Shown: positions 43,344 through 53,322 of the stretch, in pieces
How positions within the stretch are numbered: position 1 is the first letter of the stretch
How the letters are laid out: each line of letters begins with the position of its first letter
Assembly: GCF_015207525.1 (NCBI RefSeq)
Contig: NZ_JADEWR010000010.1
Location: forward strand, 75,305-139,304
Reading direction: 5' to 3'
Source: Nodosilinea sp. LEGE 06152
GTDB taxonomy: Bacteria; Cyanobacteriota; Cyanobacteriia; Phormidesmidales; Phormidesmidaceae
DNA length: 64,000 nucleotides
The notes under the pieces: generated by a model
What the model saw: the letters and a program-made list of their open reading frames with translations, nothing else
Told to the model about the DNA's origin: nothing
Databases searched by the model: none
Made by a program: the position numbers and the translations under genes

Positions 43344-45524
43344 ATGTCTCCTTTTGTTAAGCGCTATCTGCTGGCCCTCGATCGCTACAAGTGGCCCAGC
43401 CTGGCCACCCTGCTGGGGGTTTTGGGCATTTCGGCGGTGGTAGCGATGCAGCCACCGCCACCGCCCCAGTACCGAGCCGAGGGGGTGCTGGTGCAAAATG
43501 CCCCGGTGGTGGCCCTGACGGCGACTGGCACTGAGGTACAGCTGCGGGGCCAGGGGATTATTTCGGAGCAGTTTTTGCTGGCCGACGTGCTGCTGGAGCA
43601 GGTGTCCCAGGAGCTGGAGCGGCGGGGGATGCCGATGGAGCCAGATACCATTCGCGATCGCACCACAATCACGCTGGAGAGCGTTGAGGGCGAAGACGCG
43701 CAGGTGCAGCGGGTGACGGTGGTATTTCGCGGTCCTAGCGAGGAGCAAACCCAGCTCACCCTCAGCCTGATGTTTGAGGCGATGGTCGAGCTCAGTCGGG
43801 TGACCAACCGGGCGCGGTTGGGGGCCATTGTCACCGCCCTCGACGAACGCCTGCCCGCGGTCGAGAGCGACCTGCGCGCCGCTGAGCAAGCCCTGGAGGC
43901 CTACGATCGCACCGAAGGCCCAGCAATACAGGCGGCCCTCGACGGCAGCCTGCTGGGGGCGATTTCTGGCGGGCAGCAGCAGCAGCGCCAAAACCAGATT
44001 GCCCTGGCCGGGCTAGACGCTCAGATTCAGAGCCTGCAGCAGCGGCTGGGGCTGTCGCCGGGGCAGGCGTTTACGGCCTCGGCCCTGAGCGCCGACCCGA
44101 TTATTGCCCAGCTGCGATCGCAGATCCTCGAAACCGAAACCCAGCTGGAGCTGCTGTCGCCCACCCTGCGCGAGTCGCACCCCACCATGCAGGAGCTGCG
44201 CCAGAACCTAGCCGCCTACAACGCCCTGCTCACCGAGCGGGCCCAGGAAGTGGTGGGTGGCCAAGACCTGGCGGCCCTGCCCAGCGTCAGTGACGTGCGC
44301 CAGAACAGCACCCTTGACCCGGCCCGTGCCGCTCTGGCCAACCAGCTAGTGACCCTCAGCGCTGAGCGAGCCGCCCTGGCCAGCCAGCAGCAGGTGCTCA
44401 CTCAGGCCGATGGGCAGCTGCGGCAGCAGTACTCCAGCCTGCCCAACAAGCAGCTAGAGCGCGATCGCCTGGCCCAGCAGGTTGCTCTCAACCAGGCCCT
44501 CTACGACCAAATTCAGGCCAAGCGCATCGATGCCCAGGCGGCTGAGGCCGAAACCGTCAGCAGCCTGACCGTGGCGGAGCCGCCCACCGTGGTCGCCCAG
44601 GTTGAGCCCCCGCCCAACCCGATTGTGGTTTTGGCGGTGGGCGGGCTGCTGGGGGTAGTTGCCGCTGGGGCCGTTGCCTTTTTGCTCGATCTGCTCGACA
44701 GCACCGCCCGCACCGCCGAAGACATCCAGGGCATTTTGACCGATCAGGATGTGCCGGTGCTGGGGCTGGTGCCCGGCTTAGAGGCCACCTCAGCCCAGGG
44801 CTGGCCCATTCTCTACCCACCGCACAGCCCCGACCTCGAAATCTATGAACGCTTGCGCAGCAGCCTGCGGCGGGCGGGCAGTCTGGCTGAGGCGGGCGCG
44901 GCCCCGCGGGTGGTGCTGGTGGTGAGCAGCCGAGCGAGCGAGGGCAAAACGACCAGTGCTTTTAACCTCGGCATTGCCGCCGCCCGCGCCGGTCGTCGCA
45001 CCCTGGTGATTGAAGCCGACCTGCGCCAGCCCTCCTGCGGGCACCGACTGGGGGTAACCCTGGGGCCGGAGGCGATCGCCGAACCGCTGCACTACTACGC
45101 TGGCCGTCAGCAGTCGCCGATTCAGCTGGCTCCCTGGGTCGAAAACCTCTACTTGGCCCCCAGCCCCGGCCCCCAACCCCACCCAGCGGCGATTTTAGAA
45201 TCGAGCGAGATGGCTCAGTTTTTGGCCGACGCCCGCGCCCGCTTTGACCTAGTGCTGATCGACGCGCCGCCCCTGGGCCGCAGCAACGATGCCCTGCTGC
45301 TGGGGGCGGCCAGCGACGGCCTGCTGCTGGTTACCCGCCCCGGCGTCACCGACAAAGCCGTGCTGGAGGCTCTGCTGGAGCAGCTCTTAGAAAATGAGGA
45401 TCTGCCGGTGCTAGGGGCCGTTGTCAACGCTACCGATCGCGCTACTGTCCCTACCCTACCCCCGGCCCCCGGCCCCGCTGCTCCGACCGCAGCCCCGCCG
45501 CTGATTCGCTCCGTCGACTTCTAG
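43344..45524 (+). CDS. Wzc/GumC-like chain-length regulator with BY-kinase domain
   Basis: A 726-residue inner-membrane protein. Transmembrane helices lie at about residues 13-33 and 427-450. Between them is a Wzz-type coiled-coil periplasmic domain (ERRGMPMEPDTIRDRTTITL onwards). The C-terminal cytoplasmic ATPase has Walker A SSRASEGKTTSAFNL (about 525-540), Walker A' VIEADLRQPS and Walker B LVLIDAPPLG, as in bacterial tyrosine kinases. The tail ends [20 protein letters not shown] without the usual tyrosine cluster, so autophosphorylation at a tail is not expected. It works with the Wza-like protein before it. No polymerase, flippase or glycosyltransferase gene is next to this pair. Confidence 0.86.
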   Translation: MSPFVKRYLLALDRYKWPSLATLLGVLGISAVVAMQPPPPPQYRAEGVLVQNAPVVALTATGTEVQLRGQGIISEQFLLADVLLEQVSQELERRGMPMEPDTIRDRTTITLESVEGEDAQVQRVTVVFRGPSEEQTQLTLSLMFEAMVELSRVTNRARLGAIVTALDERLPAVESDLRAAEQALEAYDRTEGPAIQAALDGSLLGAISGGQQQQRQNQIALAGLDAQIQSLQQRLGLSPGQAFTASALSADPIIAQLRSQILETETQLELLSPTLRESHPTMQELRQNLAAYNALLTERAQEVVGGQDLAALPSVSDVRQNSTLDPARAALANQLVTLSAERAALASQQQVLTQADGQLRQQYSSLPNKQLERDRLAQQVALNQALYDQIQAKRIDAQAAEAETVSSLTVAEPPTVVAQVEPPPNPIVVLAVGGLLGVVAAGAVAFLLDLLDSTARTAEDIQGILTDQDVPVLGLVPGLEATSAQGWPILYPPHSPDLEIYERLRSSLRRAGSLAEAGAAPRVVLVVSSRASEGKTTSAFNLGIAAARAGRRTLVIEADLRQPSCGHRLGVTLGPEAIAEPLHYYAGRQQSPIQLAPWVENLYLAPSPGPQPHPAAILESSEMAQFLADARARFDLVLIDAPPLGRSNDALLLGAASDGLLLVTRPGVTDKAVLEALLEQLLENEDLPVLGAVVNATDRATVPTLPPAPGPAAPTAAPPLIRSVDF

Positions 45525-45597
45525 CCGGGCTAGCCTAGGGTAAGCGCTTAGGATAGGATCGTATGCTGTAGATTCTGTCGTTGCTGGGAGCGATCGC

Positions 45598-46308
45598 TTG
45601 CCTACCCTGGGAGTCAACATCGACCACATTGCCACCGTTCGTCAGGCCCGCCGCACGGTAGAGCCCGACCCGGTGGCCGCTGCGGTGCTGGCCGAGCTGG
45701 CGGGTGCCGACGGCATTACCGTACACCTGCGCGAAGACCGCCGCCACATGCAAGACCGCGACGTGCGCCTGCTGCGGCAGACCGTGCGCACCCACCTCAA
45801 CCTGGAGATGGCTGCCACCGACGAAATGGTGGCGATCGCCCTCGATATCAAGCCCGACTACGTCACCCTGGTGCCCGAGCGGCGCGAAGAGGTGACGACC
45901 GAAGGCGGGCTAGATGTGGCAGGCCAAGGCGATCGCCTGAAAGCCGTAGTCAGCACCCTTCAGGGGGCCGACATCCCGGTCAGTCTGTTTATTGATGCGG
46001 CGGCAGACCAAATCGAAGCCTCGGCCCAGGTCGGGGCTCAGTTCATTGAGCTGCACACCGGCCCCTACGCCGAGGCCGAAACAGAGCGCGATCGCGACCA
46101 AGAACTCAGCATTCTCGCCCAGGGTACGGCCCAGGCGATCGCCCTGGGCCTGCGGGTCAACGCCGGTCACGGCCTCACCTACTGGAACACCGCCCCCGTC
46201 GCCCGCATTCCCGGCATGGAAGAACTCAACATCGGCCACAGCATTATCAGCCGCGCCGTTTTGGTCGGACTGGAACGCGCCGTCCGCGAGATGAAAGCCC
46301 TGATTTGA
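45598..46308 (+). CDS. pdxJ: pyridoxine 5'-phosphate synthase
   Basis: A 236-residue TIM-barrel enzyme which joins 1-deoxyxylulose 5-phosphate and 3-amino-2-oxopropyl phosphate into pyridoxine phosphate, the last main step of DXP-dependent vitamin B6 synthesis. The start is TTG at 45598, giving [20 protein letters not shown] at once; there is no ATG alternative. Further motifs are [46 protein letters not shown] and [13 protein letters not shown]. The length is usual. Confidence 0.95.
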   Translation: MPTLGVNIDHIATVRQARRTVEPDPVAAAVLAELAGADGITVHLREDRRHMQDRDVRLLRQTVRTHLNLEMAATDEMVAIALDIKPDYVTLVPERREEVTTEGGLDVAGQGDRLKAVVSTLQGADIPVSLFIDAAADQIEASAQVGAQFIELHTGPYAEAETERDRDQELSILAQGTAQAIALGLRVNAGHGLTYWNTAPVARIPGMEELNIGHSIISRAVLVGLERAVREMKALI

Positions 46309-46314
46309 GGAAAT

Positions 46315-46368
46315 GCAAAATTCAAAATTGAGAATTCAAAATTTTGAACTTTGAATTTTGAACTTTGC
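46315..46368. repeat. AT-rich imperfect inverted repeat
   Basis: GCAAAATTCAAAATTGAG and the following half ending GAATTTTGAACTTTGC pair over about 27 positions with a few mismatches. It lies between pdxJ and ycf54 on the same strand and may act as a terminator for pdxJ. It is related to 27250-27295. Confidence 0.6.
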
Positions 46369-46421
46369 ACTCCCTGCCCCCCTCACCTCCCTCATCTTTT
46401 TACAACAAAGGAGACTCCCCA

Positions 46422-46754
46422 GTGACCACCTACTACTACGCCGTTGCCAGCCAAAAATTTCTGCTCGAAGAAGAGCCCCTTGAAGAATGCCTCAAGGAGC
46501 GCCGCCGCTACTACCAGGAGCAGGAGCAGGAGGTAAATTTTTGGCTGGTCAAATCTCCCGCCTTTTTAGAAGCTCCAGAACTGGCTAGCGTCAAAGCTCG
46601 TTGCCCGCAGCCCTCGGTGGCGCTGGTATCGACTAGCAAGCAGTTTATTACCTGGGTGAAGCTGCGGTTTGAATACGTGGGCACCGGGGAGTTTGAAGCG
46701 CCCTCCGCCACAATTCCCGACCCGCTGGCCTCCCTAGATGCCGTTGCGTCTTAG
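46422..46754 (+). CDS. ycf54: Ycf54, Mg-protoporphyrin monomethyl ester cyclase factor
   Basis: A 110-residue protein starting with GTG 46422 after an AAAGGAG ribosome site. The sequence TTYYYAVASQKFLLEEEPLE, then FWLVKSPAFLEAPEL, CPQPSVALVSTSKQFITWVK and LRFEYVGTGEFEAPSATIPD is diagnostic for Ycf54 (DUF2488). Ycf54 binds the AcsF/CycI subunit and is needed for stable oxidative cyclase, which forms the fifth ring of chlorophyll. No acsF gene is in this window. Confidence 0.92.
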   Translation: MTTYYYAVASQKFLLEEEPLEECLKERRRYYQEQEQEVNFWLVKSPAFLEAPELASVKARCPQPSVALVSTSKQFITWVKLRFEYVGTGEFEAPSATIPDPLASLDAVAS

Positions 46755-46870
46755 CTCTAGACGGGTGACGCAGCGGGCGCAATTGCGATTAAAACCTAGA
46801 ATCTCTGCCCAGCGATCGGTGGTTTAGGCTAGAATCGCTGGCAGACTTTGGCAGTGCGGTAAAGAAACCA

Positions 46871-47692
46871 ATGGTAAAGGGTTTGAGACGGAGCAATAGA
46901 ACGCGAGTACAGCTTTGGCAGCGGCAGGGTTTGAGGTCGGGGCCCGTTGTTCTGGGGTTGATGCTGGTACCTGTGCTGGGTTTCTGGAACCCGGCAAAAG
47001 CCCAGTTCCCGCCCTGTCCACCGCCCTCTGCCAATGAGTACCTGCTGCTGGTGCGCAGCAATACCGAGGCCGAGCGCGATCGCGTGCAAGATCTGCTGCC
47101 CTCCAACAGCACCGTCCTGGTCTGCGACTACCTCAACGATACGGTCGTGCGAGCTGGCGGCTTTACCAACCTAGAAAATGCTAACGCCTGGGCCCAGTAC
47201 ATGACCGAGGTAGAGGGGTTTCAGGCCTTTGTCGCCCGACCGGCTACCACCGCAGCTCAGCCCACGCCGCCAGCCAGCGGCACTCCGGCCAACGGCACTC
47301 CGGCCAATGAAACTCCAGCGAATGAGACTCCGGCCAATGGCGCTACCCCTCCTGCTGCGGGCACCCCCGGCAGTGGCAGCCCCGCCAACGGCACTCCGGT
47401 AGCTTCAGCGCCAACTGCCTATGCGCCCCAGCCCCTGGGCACGGGCTTTGCGGTGCTGGTCGACTATCAGTATCAGCCCGAATCGGCGATCGCAATTCAG
47501 CGCCAGGTGGGTCAGGCCGTGGGGCTAGCGGTGCACCGTCAGCGCTCGTACCTGCTGATTGCCCACAGCCCCGATGTCGATGGCGCGGCCTCAACCCTGT
47601 CGGTACTTACCAGCCTGAACATTCCTGCCTTCATCGTCGATAGCCAGGATGTGGTGATGCTGACCCCGGCGGTGGCGCTCACGGCTCAGTGA
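46871..47692 (+). CDS. exported two-lobe protein with TPANG/TPANE linker
   Basis: A 273-residue protein with a signal segment ending NPAKAQF (about residues 25-46). Two domains of about 75 residues (starting NEYLLLVRSNTEAERDRVQD and GTGFAVLVDYQYQPESAIAI) look like distantly related SPOR-like alpha/beta lobes. Between them is a linker of pentapeptides GTPANGTPANETPANETPAN and related sequence, encoded by imperfect 15-base repeats (about 47278-47400). It is likely periplasmic or cell-wall associated; SPOR-like folds bind peptidoglycan, but this assignment is only by general pattern. No family name is recognised. Confidence 0.66.
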   Translation: MVKGLRRSNRTRVQLWQRQGLRSGPVVLGLMLVPVLGFWNPAKAQFPPCPPPSANEYLLLVRSNTEAERDRVQDLLPSNSTVLVCDYLNDTVVRAGGFTNLENANAWAQYMTEVEGFQAFVARPATTAAQPTPPASGTPANGTPANETPANETPANGATPPAAGTPGSGSPANGTPVASAPTAYAPQPLGTGFAVLVDYQYQPESAIAIQRQVGQAVGLAVHRQRSYLLIAHSPDVDGAASTLSVLTSLNIPAFIVDSQDVVMLTPAVALTAQ

Positions 47693-47699
47693 GGGCTAA

Positions 47700-47860
47700 C
47701 ACCCAATCCGATTTGCTAAACCCCCGACTCATAATCAGGAAACCCGTCGGGGCGTAGCATGCTACGCCCCTACAAATTTGGGGTACTCATTGGGAATTCC
47801 GTATAAAACCTTTGGCTTGAGCAGATATCCCAAGGGCAAACAGCCGTTTGCCCCTACGGG
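47700..47860. repeat. intergenic repeat block with two hairpins
   Basis: Contains CCCAATCCGATTTGCTAAAC, a 22-bp perfect palindrome at 47749-47770 and a hairpin GGGCAAAC / GTTTGCCC (47834-47841 with 47846-47853). The spacer at 713-850 contains the same pieces in another order. It separates convergent genes and probably also ends transcription. Confidence 0.7.
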
Positions 47861-47867
47861 TGAGGCT

Positions 47868-48335
47868 TCAATAAGCCGGGGCCGCCAGGTAGGAGATCAT
47901 CACACCTAAAATCGATCCGGCAATCACCTGAAACGGGGTGTGGCCCAGCAGTTCTTTGAGGCGGTCTTCGCGCAGCTCGGGCTTTTCCTGAAACAGTTCG
48001 TCAATAATTTGATTGAGTACCTTAGCCTGCATGCCCGCCGCCTGGCGCACCCCCGCCGCGTCGTACATAACAATGATTGAAAATACCGAGGTGGCGGCAA
48101 ACAGAGGGCTTGACCAGCCCAGGGTTTGACCAACGCCGCAGGCCAGCGCCGTCACCAGGGCCGAGTGGGCGCTGGGCATGCCCCCTGTGCCCACCATGAC
48201 TCGCAGGTTGAGCTTGCGGTGGCGCACCAGCTCGATAAAGGCCTTGAGCACCTGGGCCGTAAGGCAGGCAATCAGAGCCACAATCAGCACGTGGTTGTTG
48301 AGAATCTCGCTAATACTATCCATCGGCTCAGGCAA
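47868..48335 (-). CDS. divergent PAP2 family protein (DUF212)
   Basis: A 155-residue membrane protein with about four hydrophobic helices. VGTGGMPSAHSALVTALACG carries the SAH motif of PAP2 phosphatases, and MYDAAGVRQAAGMQAKVLNQ is typical of the divergent PAP2 (DUF212) group of cyanobacteria and plants. The enzymatic role is unproven; it may dephosphorylate a prenyl or lipid phosphate. It lies 20 bases after crtE on the same strand, which fits a link with prenyl diphosphates. Confidence 0.87.
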   Translation of the reverse strand: MPEPMDSISEILNNHVLIVALIACLTAQVLKAFIELVRHRKLNLRVMVGTGGMPSAHSALVTALACGVGQTLGWSSPLFAATSVFSIIVMYDAAGVRQAAGMQAKVLNQIIDELFQEKPELREDRLKELLGHTPFQVIAGSILGVMISYLAAPAY

Positions 48336-48355
48336 CCCTAGGGCGTGTCATCAAT

Positions 48356-49285
48356 TTAGTAGGTGCGCGCAACAATGTAATCTGCGATCGCTAGCAGGGG
48401 CAGGCGCAGGTCGCCAAATCCGGCCAGACTTTCTTTTGCGGCCTCAATTAGCTGATTGGCCTGGCGGCGCGATTCGTCTAGCCCCCACAGGCTAGGGTAG
48501 GTGACCTTCTGAGCGGTAATGTCTTTGCCCACTGACTTGCCCAAGGTTTCAGGGGTAGAGGTGATGTCGAGAATGTCATCGACAATTTGAAAGGCCAAAC
48601 CTATGCGCTGGGCGTACTGGCGCAGATGCTCGACATCGGCATCGCTAGCTCCGGCCAGCATAGCCCCAGAGGTGACCGAAATTTCGAGCAGCGCCGCTGT
48701 CTTGTGGTTGTGGATGTAGGTCAGGGTGTCCAGCGTTACGTCTGGGTTACCCTCGCTGGCCAAATCGACAATTTGGCCCCCTACTAAGCCTTCGCCACCC
48801 ACCGCTTTGCCCAGTCCGGCAATTACGCGCAGCATCTGTTCTGGGGCTGCTCCTCGGGTTTGGGTGGCCACGTGTTCAAAGGCGTAGGCCAGTAGGCCAT
48901 CCCCGGCTAAAATCGCCACATCTTCGCCGTAGACCTTGTGGTTGGTGAGGCGGCCCCGCCGATAGTCGTCGTTATCCATGGCGGGCAAATCGTCATGGAT
49001 GAGCGACATGGTGTGGATCATCTCCAGGGCGCAGGCGGTCGGCATAGCCATCTCTACGCTGCCGCCGGCCAGTTCGCAGCTGGCCAGGCAGAGAATCGGC
49101 CGCAGTCGCTTGCCCCCCGCCAGCAGCGAGTAGCGCATGGCTTCGTAGAGCGTTTCGGGGTAGCGCAGGGCCAGGGCCTGGTCAAGGGCGACCTCTACCC
49201 GCTGACGCTGCTCCGCCAGGTAGGCCTCCAGATCAAACTGGCCAGCAGATGAGGGTCTGGAATCGAGGGAGTTGGTTGGCACCAT
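48356..49285 (-). CDS. crtE: geranylgeranyl diphosphate synthase
   Basis: A 309-residue trans-prenyltransferase. The first aspartate-rich motif is [20 protein letters not shown], the second is [20 protein letters not shown], and [19 protein letters not shown] precedes the first. It condenses isopentenyl and allylic diphosphates to the C20 precursor of carotenoids, the phytyl chains of chlorophyll, phylloquinone and tocopherol. The order folD, crtE, PAP2 on one strand is a familiar cyanobacterial arrangement. The gap to folD is 125 bases, so crtE may have its own promoter. Confidence 0.94.
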   Translation of the reverse strand: MVPTNSLDSRPSSAGQFDLEAYLAEQRQRVEVALDQALALRYPETLYEAMRYSLLAGGKRLRPILCLASCELAGGSVEMAMPTACALEMIHTMSLIHDDLPAMDNDDYRRGRLTNHKVYGEDVAILAGDGLLAYAFEHVATQTRGAAPEQMLRVIAGLGKAVGGEGLVGGQIVDLASEGNPDVTLDTLTYIHNHKTAALLEISVTSGAMLAGASDADVEHLRQYAQRIGLAFQIVDDILDITSTPETLGKSVGKDITAQKVTYPSLWGLDESRRQANQLIEAAKESLAGFGDLRLPLLAIADYIVARTY

Positions 49286-49410
49286 AGCAGCAACAGGCAG
49301 GTTGAGAATAGATGAACAACAGAGTTGAACGGAGACCGGGTTGAACGAACCAGTTTGAGCAGAATTGTCCGCTTGACAGGCCGCTTACTTTAGCCGCTTA
49401 AATTTAGGGC

Positions 49411-50271
49411 CTAGAGGCGGCTGCGGTAGCTAGTAACGGTGTTTTCGAGCAGCATGGCCACCGTCATGGGGCCAACGCCACCGGGCACCGGAGTAATGGC
49501 ACCCGCCACTGGCTGCACCGAGGCAAAGTCGATATCGCCCACCAGTTGAGCTGACCCATCGGGTTGCTCGACCCGATTGATGCCCACATCAATCACCACG
49601 CTGTCGGGTTTGATATCGACAGCCGTAATCATACCGGGGCGACCCACTGCCGCCACTAGAATATCAGCTTGCCGCATCAGCGCGGGCAAATCGATGGTGC
49701 GAGAATGGGCCAGGGTAACGGTGGCGTTGGCCTCAGTTAGCATCAGGGCCATGGGCTTGCCCACTAGAATGCTGCGGCCAACCACCAGGACGTTGGCCCC
49801 CACCAGGTTGATGTTGGCGGCTTCTAGGAGGCGCATGACGCCATAGGGAGTGCAGCTGCGCAGGCCCGGTTCGCCGCGCACCAGTCGCCCCAAATTAACG
49901 GGGTGCAGCCCGTCGACGTCTTTATCGGGGTCGATGGTGTTGAGCAGGGCGACGGCATCGAGATGCTCAGGCAGGGGCAGCTGCACTAAAATGCCGTCGA
50001 CATTGGGGTCGGCATTGAGCTGCTGAAGCAGGGCGGCAACCTCGGCCTGGGTGACGGTGGCGGGCAGGTGTTTGCCGTAGGAGGCAATGCCGACCCGGCT
50101 GCAGGCCCGCTCTTTGTTACGCACGTAGGCGGCACTGGCAGGGTTGTCGCCCACCATTACCACTGCCAGCCCCGGGGGACGATAGCCCTGGTCGGCAAGG
50201 GACTTAATCTCCTGCGCTAGCTGAGATTGAATTTGATTGGCAAGAGCTTTGCCGTCGAGCAGTAGGGTCAT
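49411..50271 (-). CDS. folD: bifunctional methylenetetrahydrofolate dehydrogenase/cyclohydrolase
   Basis: A 286-residue enzyme that interconverts 5,10-methylene-, methenyl- and 10-formyl-tetrahydrofolate with NADP. The start at 50271 ([20 protein letters not shown]) is usual; 50307 would add 12 residues. Motifs are [47 protein letters not shown] and [20 protein letters not shown] with a final [19 protein letters not shown]. All key parts are present. Confidence 0.95.
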   Translation of the reverse strand: MTLLLDGKALANQIQSQLAQEIKSLADQGYRPPGLAVVMVGDNPASAAYVRNKERACSRVGIASYGKHLPATVTQAEVAALLQQLNADPNVDGILVQLPLPEHLDAVALLNTIDPDKDVDGLHPVNLGRLVRGEPGLRSCTPYGVMRLLEAANINLVGANVLVVGRSILVGKPMALMLTEANATVTLAHSRTIDLPALMRQADILVAAVGRPGMITAVDIKPDSVVIDVGINRVEQPDGSAQLVGDIDFASVQPVAGAITPVPGGVGPMTVAMLLENTVTSYRSRL

Positions 50272-50468
50272 GGCCGGGTGCGCTAACCTGGATCTCGGAT
50301 ATCTCAAACAAGAGGGTATCGGTGTCCCGCAGCCAGGTTTGGCCGAAGCCGAGGATTCCGACGCTTTCCAGTGTCTCAGATTTTGCTCCTCTGTTGCGCC
50401 CCTCTGTTGGCTTCTTAGAAGCCTTTCTACGGGGCCAACGCGCAGGTAAGGGTTGTAATCTCACTCCT

Positions 50469-50915
50469 ATGAAAGGTTCGATGATCGACTTAAACCGCTG
50501 GTTTACCCGCTACGGCATGGCTGGGGGTGGGGTTGGCCTGGCTCTGGTGGCGATGACCAGCTGCGGGGCCAGTCTTGATGCGACGGTAGACTACGGGCTG
50601 CGCGATCGCCTTAGCACCTGGCCTGGCCTAGCCTGGCTCGACCCCATTACCCCTATCGCTGAGGTCAGCCAAAATCAGCCGTCTACGGTGTATTTGGCGG
50701 GCACCGTAGAGCGGCAGCTGCCCCTGGTAAGCCAGGGACTTTACGAGCTGGTGGATGAGTCGGGAGCCATTTGGGTGATCAGCAGCGAGGCACCGCCCGC
50801 TGTCGGCACCGCGATCGCCATTCGGGCCACCATTCAGTACAAGCAGATTTTGCTGCAGGGCCAGGACATTGGCCAGCACTATGCCGAAGAACTAGAGCGC
50901 CTGCCTCAGGAATAG
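50469..50915 (+). CDS. putative lipoprotein with OB-like domain
   Basis: A 148-residue protein from ATG 50469 (another in frame at 50481). The hydrophobic N-terminal part ends in VAMTSCGAS, a possible lipobox. The C-terminal part (STVYLAGTVERQLPLVSQGL, YELVDESGAIWVISSEAPPA, GTAIAIRATIQYKQI) resembles the OB-fold of small exported nucleic-acid-binding-like proteins. It is probably exported. The function is unknown. It precedes psbU by 142 bases on the same strand. Confidence 0.66.
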   Translation: MKGSMIDLNRWFTRYGMAGGGVGLALVAMTSCGASLDATVDYGLRDRLSTWPGLAWLDPITPIAEVSQNQPSTVYLAGTVERQLPLVSQGLYELVDESGAIWVISSEAPPAVGTAIAIRATIQYKQILLQGQDIGQHYAEELERLPQE

Positions 50916-51057
50916 CCCCTAAACAGCCCGCTAAAACTGGGGAAATTTCCAGAATCGCCCAATGGCGTTCTTTCTCCGTTGCAGGGGCATGGAAAATGGT
51001 AGTCTCTTAGAAATGCTGTGTATAGACATTCACACTGGTAGGAGAGGATTAGGGTAA

Positions 51058-51489
51058 ATGAAACAACTGGTTGGCCTACTCGTTGCGCTGGCAGTGCTGT
51101 TGGGTTGGGTGAGTAGCCCGGCTGTGGCGCAGCCTATCTCTGGGGCAGACCTCTTTAGCGCCCCCTTTGAGGCCATGGCCTGGCTGGCAGAAGCCCCGCC
51201 GCAGAATGCGGTCGATGCCAAACTGAAGACAGAGTACGGCGCTAAGCTCGACCTGAACAACGCCAACGTGCAGGGCTTTAGAAAGTTTCCGGGCCTGTAC
51301 CCAACCCTGGCGCGTAAAATTCTGCTCAATGCGCCCTACGAGAGCGTAGACGACGTTCTGGATCTGCCTGGCCTGAGCGAGCAGCAGCTCGACATTCTAA
51401 AGGCAAACCTCGATAACTTCACCGTTACTGTGCCCGATTCCGCTTTTGTAGAAGGCGGCGATCGCTTTAACAACGGCGTTTACAAGTAG
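51058..51489 (+). CDS. psbU: photosystem II extrinsic protein PsbU
   Basis: A 143-residue precursor with lumen-targeting signal (about residues 1-24, ending SPAVAQP). The mature part ends with a helix-hairpin-helix-like domain: [20 protein letters not shown] then [20 protein letters not shown] and [20 protein letters not shown]. PsbU binds the lumenal side of photosystem II and helps stabilise the manganese cluster in cyanobacteria. The ribosome site AGGAGAGGATTAGGGTAA lies just before the ATG. Confidence 0.95.
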   Translation: MKQLVGLLVALAVLLGWVSSPAVAQPISGADLFSAPFEAMAWLAEAPPQNAVDAKLKTEYGAKLDLNNANVQGFRKFPGLYPTLARKILLNAPYESVDDVLDLPGLSEQQLDILKANLDNFTVTVPDSAFVEGGDRFNNGVYK

Positions 51490-51648
51490 GCAACGGGTCA
51501 TCGGTCTGCCCATGTCCCCTGGCCCTGGCCGGTCAAGTTGACCCTATTGGTCAACAACGACTGGCCGGGGCTTTTGAGTATTCAAGACTGTTCAACGGTT
51601 GTATTCAACGCTCTACACCACCCTTTGTACCCTAGTTGGGAGTCGCCC

Positions 51649-53322
51649 TTGACCAAACCTGATCTAGCCTCAGCCCAGAGCAACCGCTTTGACGTGTTGG
51701 TGATTGGGGGAGGGGCCGCCGGACTGTACGCTGCGCTGTCGATTCCTCCCCGGTGGCGGATTGGGCTGGTAACCAAAGATACCCTGTCAATTTCGGCCAG
51801 CGATTGGGCCCAGGGCGGCATTGCCGCCGCGATCGGAGCTGACGATGCGGTGTCGCTGCACGTGGCCGATACCCTGGTGGCCGGGGCCGGGCTGTGCGAT
51901 CCCAAAGCGGTGGAGCACCTGGCTAGCCACGCCTCTGAATGTATTAAGCGGCTAGTCGATTTGGGGGTGGCCTTCGATCGCAGCGAAGGGCAGCTGGCCA
52001 TGACCTTAGAAGCGGCCCACTCGCGGCGGCGCGTGCTCCACGCCGCCGATACCACTGGCCGAGCGATCGTGTCGATACTGGCGGAGGCGGTGCTGCAGCA
52101 GCCCAATATCACCGTTTTTGAGCAGGCCTTTGCCCTCGACCTGTGGCTAGAGGCAGGGCGGTGCCGGGGCGCTCTGGTGGTGCACAATGGGCGGCTGTGC
52201 TGGCTGTCGGCCCAGGCCACGGTGCTGGCCACGGGCGGCGGCGGCCAGGTCTACGCCCAAACCACCAACCCGGCTGCCAGCACGGGTGACGGGGTGGCGA
52301 TGGCCTGGCGGGCCGGGGCACAGCTGCGCGATTTGGAGTTTGTACAGTTTCACCCCACCTCCCTAGCTCAGCCGGGGGCACCGCCCTTTTTAATCAGCGA
52401 GGCGGTGCGCGGCGAGGGTGCCCATCTGGTGGATGGCCGGGGCGATCGCTTTGCCTTTGAGTACCACCCCGACGGCGAGCTGGCCCCGCGCGATGTGGTC
52501 AGTCGGGCGATTTTTCATCACCTGCAAAAGACGGGCGATCGCCAGGTATGGCTCGATTTGCGCTCTATCCCGCGCGATCGCGTGCAGTATCGCTTTCCCA
52601 ATATTTTGCAGGTGTGCCGCCACTGGGGCTGCGACCCACTGAGCGAGCCTGTGCCCGTGGCCCCCGCTGCCCACTACTGGATGGGGGGCATCACCACCGA
52701 TATCCACAGCCAGACCTCAGTTCCAGGTCTCTACGCGGTGGGCGAAAACGCCAGCACAGGAGTACACGGAGCCAACCGACTGGCCAGCAATTCACTGCTG
52801 GAGTGCCTAGTCTACGGCGCTGAGCTGGCCCATCTGCCCCTAGAGCCCGCCGTTCTAGACTCGCCAGAGCCCCCGGCAACGTTAGAAGCGACAGCCCTGA
52901 ACTGGTCAGAATCCGCCGAGGGGGCTTGGGCCGCCGTGCAGGGGCAGCGGCAGCAGCTGACCCAGCTGATGTGGGATGCCGCCGCCATCAGCCGCCACCA
53001 GGCCGGGCTTGAGGAGGCGATCGCTACCCTCAGCCAGTGGCGCACCGAGTGGCAACAGCACTCCCTTCGGGCGCTGCACAGTTTGCCGACGGGCACCGTT
53101 CACGCTCTCCCTGAAACGCTAGACTGGCCGCTGGTGCGGGCTTGGGGCGAGCTGCACAATCTGCACGATATTGCCTGGCTAATTCTCAACAGCGCCGCCT
53201 TTCGCACCGAGAGCCGAGGCGGCCACTTTCGCCAAGACTATCCCCACACCAGCGCCGATTGGCAGGTGCATACGGTAGTTGAGGGCGATCGCTGGGCAAA
53301 ATCTCCGACCATTCAGGCCTAG
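51649..53322 (+). CDS. nadB: L-aspartate oxidase
   Basis: A 557-residue flavoprotein oxidising L-aspartate to iminoaspartate, the first step of NAD synthesis. The start is taken as TTG 51649 (MTKPDLASAQSNRFDVLVIG); an upstream ATG at 51538 would add 37 residues unrelated to the family. Motifs: FAD site VLVIGGGAAGLYAAL, DWAQGGIAAAIGADDAVSLH, the active-site EFVQFHPTSLAQPGAPPFLI, VVSRAIFHHL and the C-terminal GENASTGVHGANRLASNSLL. All are in place, so it should be active. Confidence 0.93.
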   Translation: MTKPDLASAQSNRFDVLVIGGGAAGLYAALSIPPRWRIGLVTKDTLSISASDWAQGGIAAAIGADDAVSLHVADTLVAGAGLCDPKAVEHLASHASECIKRLVDLGVAFDRSEGQLAMTLEAAHSRRRVLHAADTTGRAIVSILAEAVLQQPNITVFEQAFALDLWLEAGRCRGALVVHNGRLCWLSAQATVLATGGGGQVYAQTTNPAASTGDGVAMAWRAGAQLRDLEFVQFHPTSLAQPGAPPFLISEAVRGEGAHLVDGRGDRFAFEYHPDGELAPRDVVSRAIFHHLQKTGDRQVWLDLRSIPRDRVQYRFPNILQVCRHWGCDPLSEPVPVAPAAHYWMGGITTDIHSQTSVPGLYAVGENASTGVHGANRLASNSLLECLVYGAELAHLPLEPAVLDSPEPPATLEATALNWSESAEGAWAAVQGQRQQLTQLMWDAAAISRHQAGLEEAIATLSQWRTEWQQHSLRALHSLPTGTVHALPETLDWPLVRAWGELHNLHDIAWLILNSAAFRTESRGGHFRQDYPHTSADWQVHTVVEGDRWAKSPTIQA

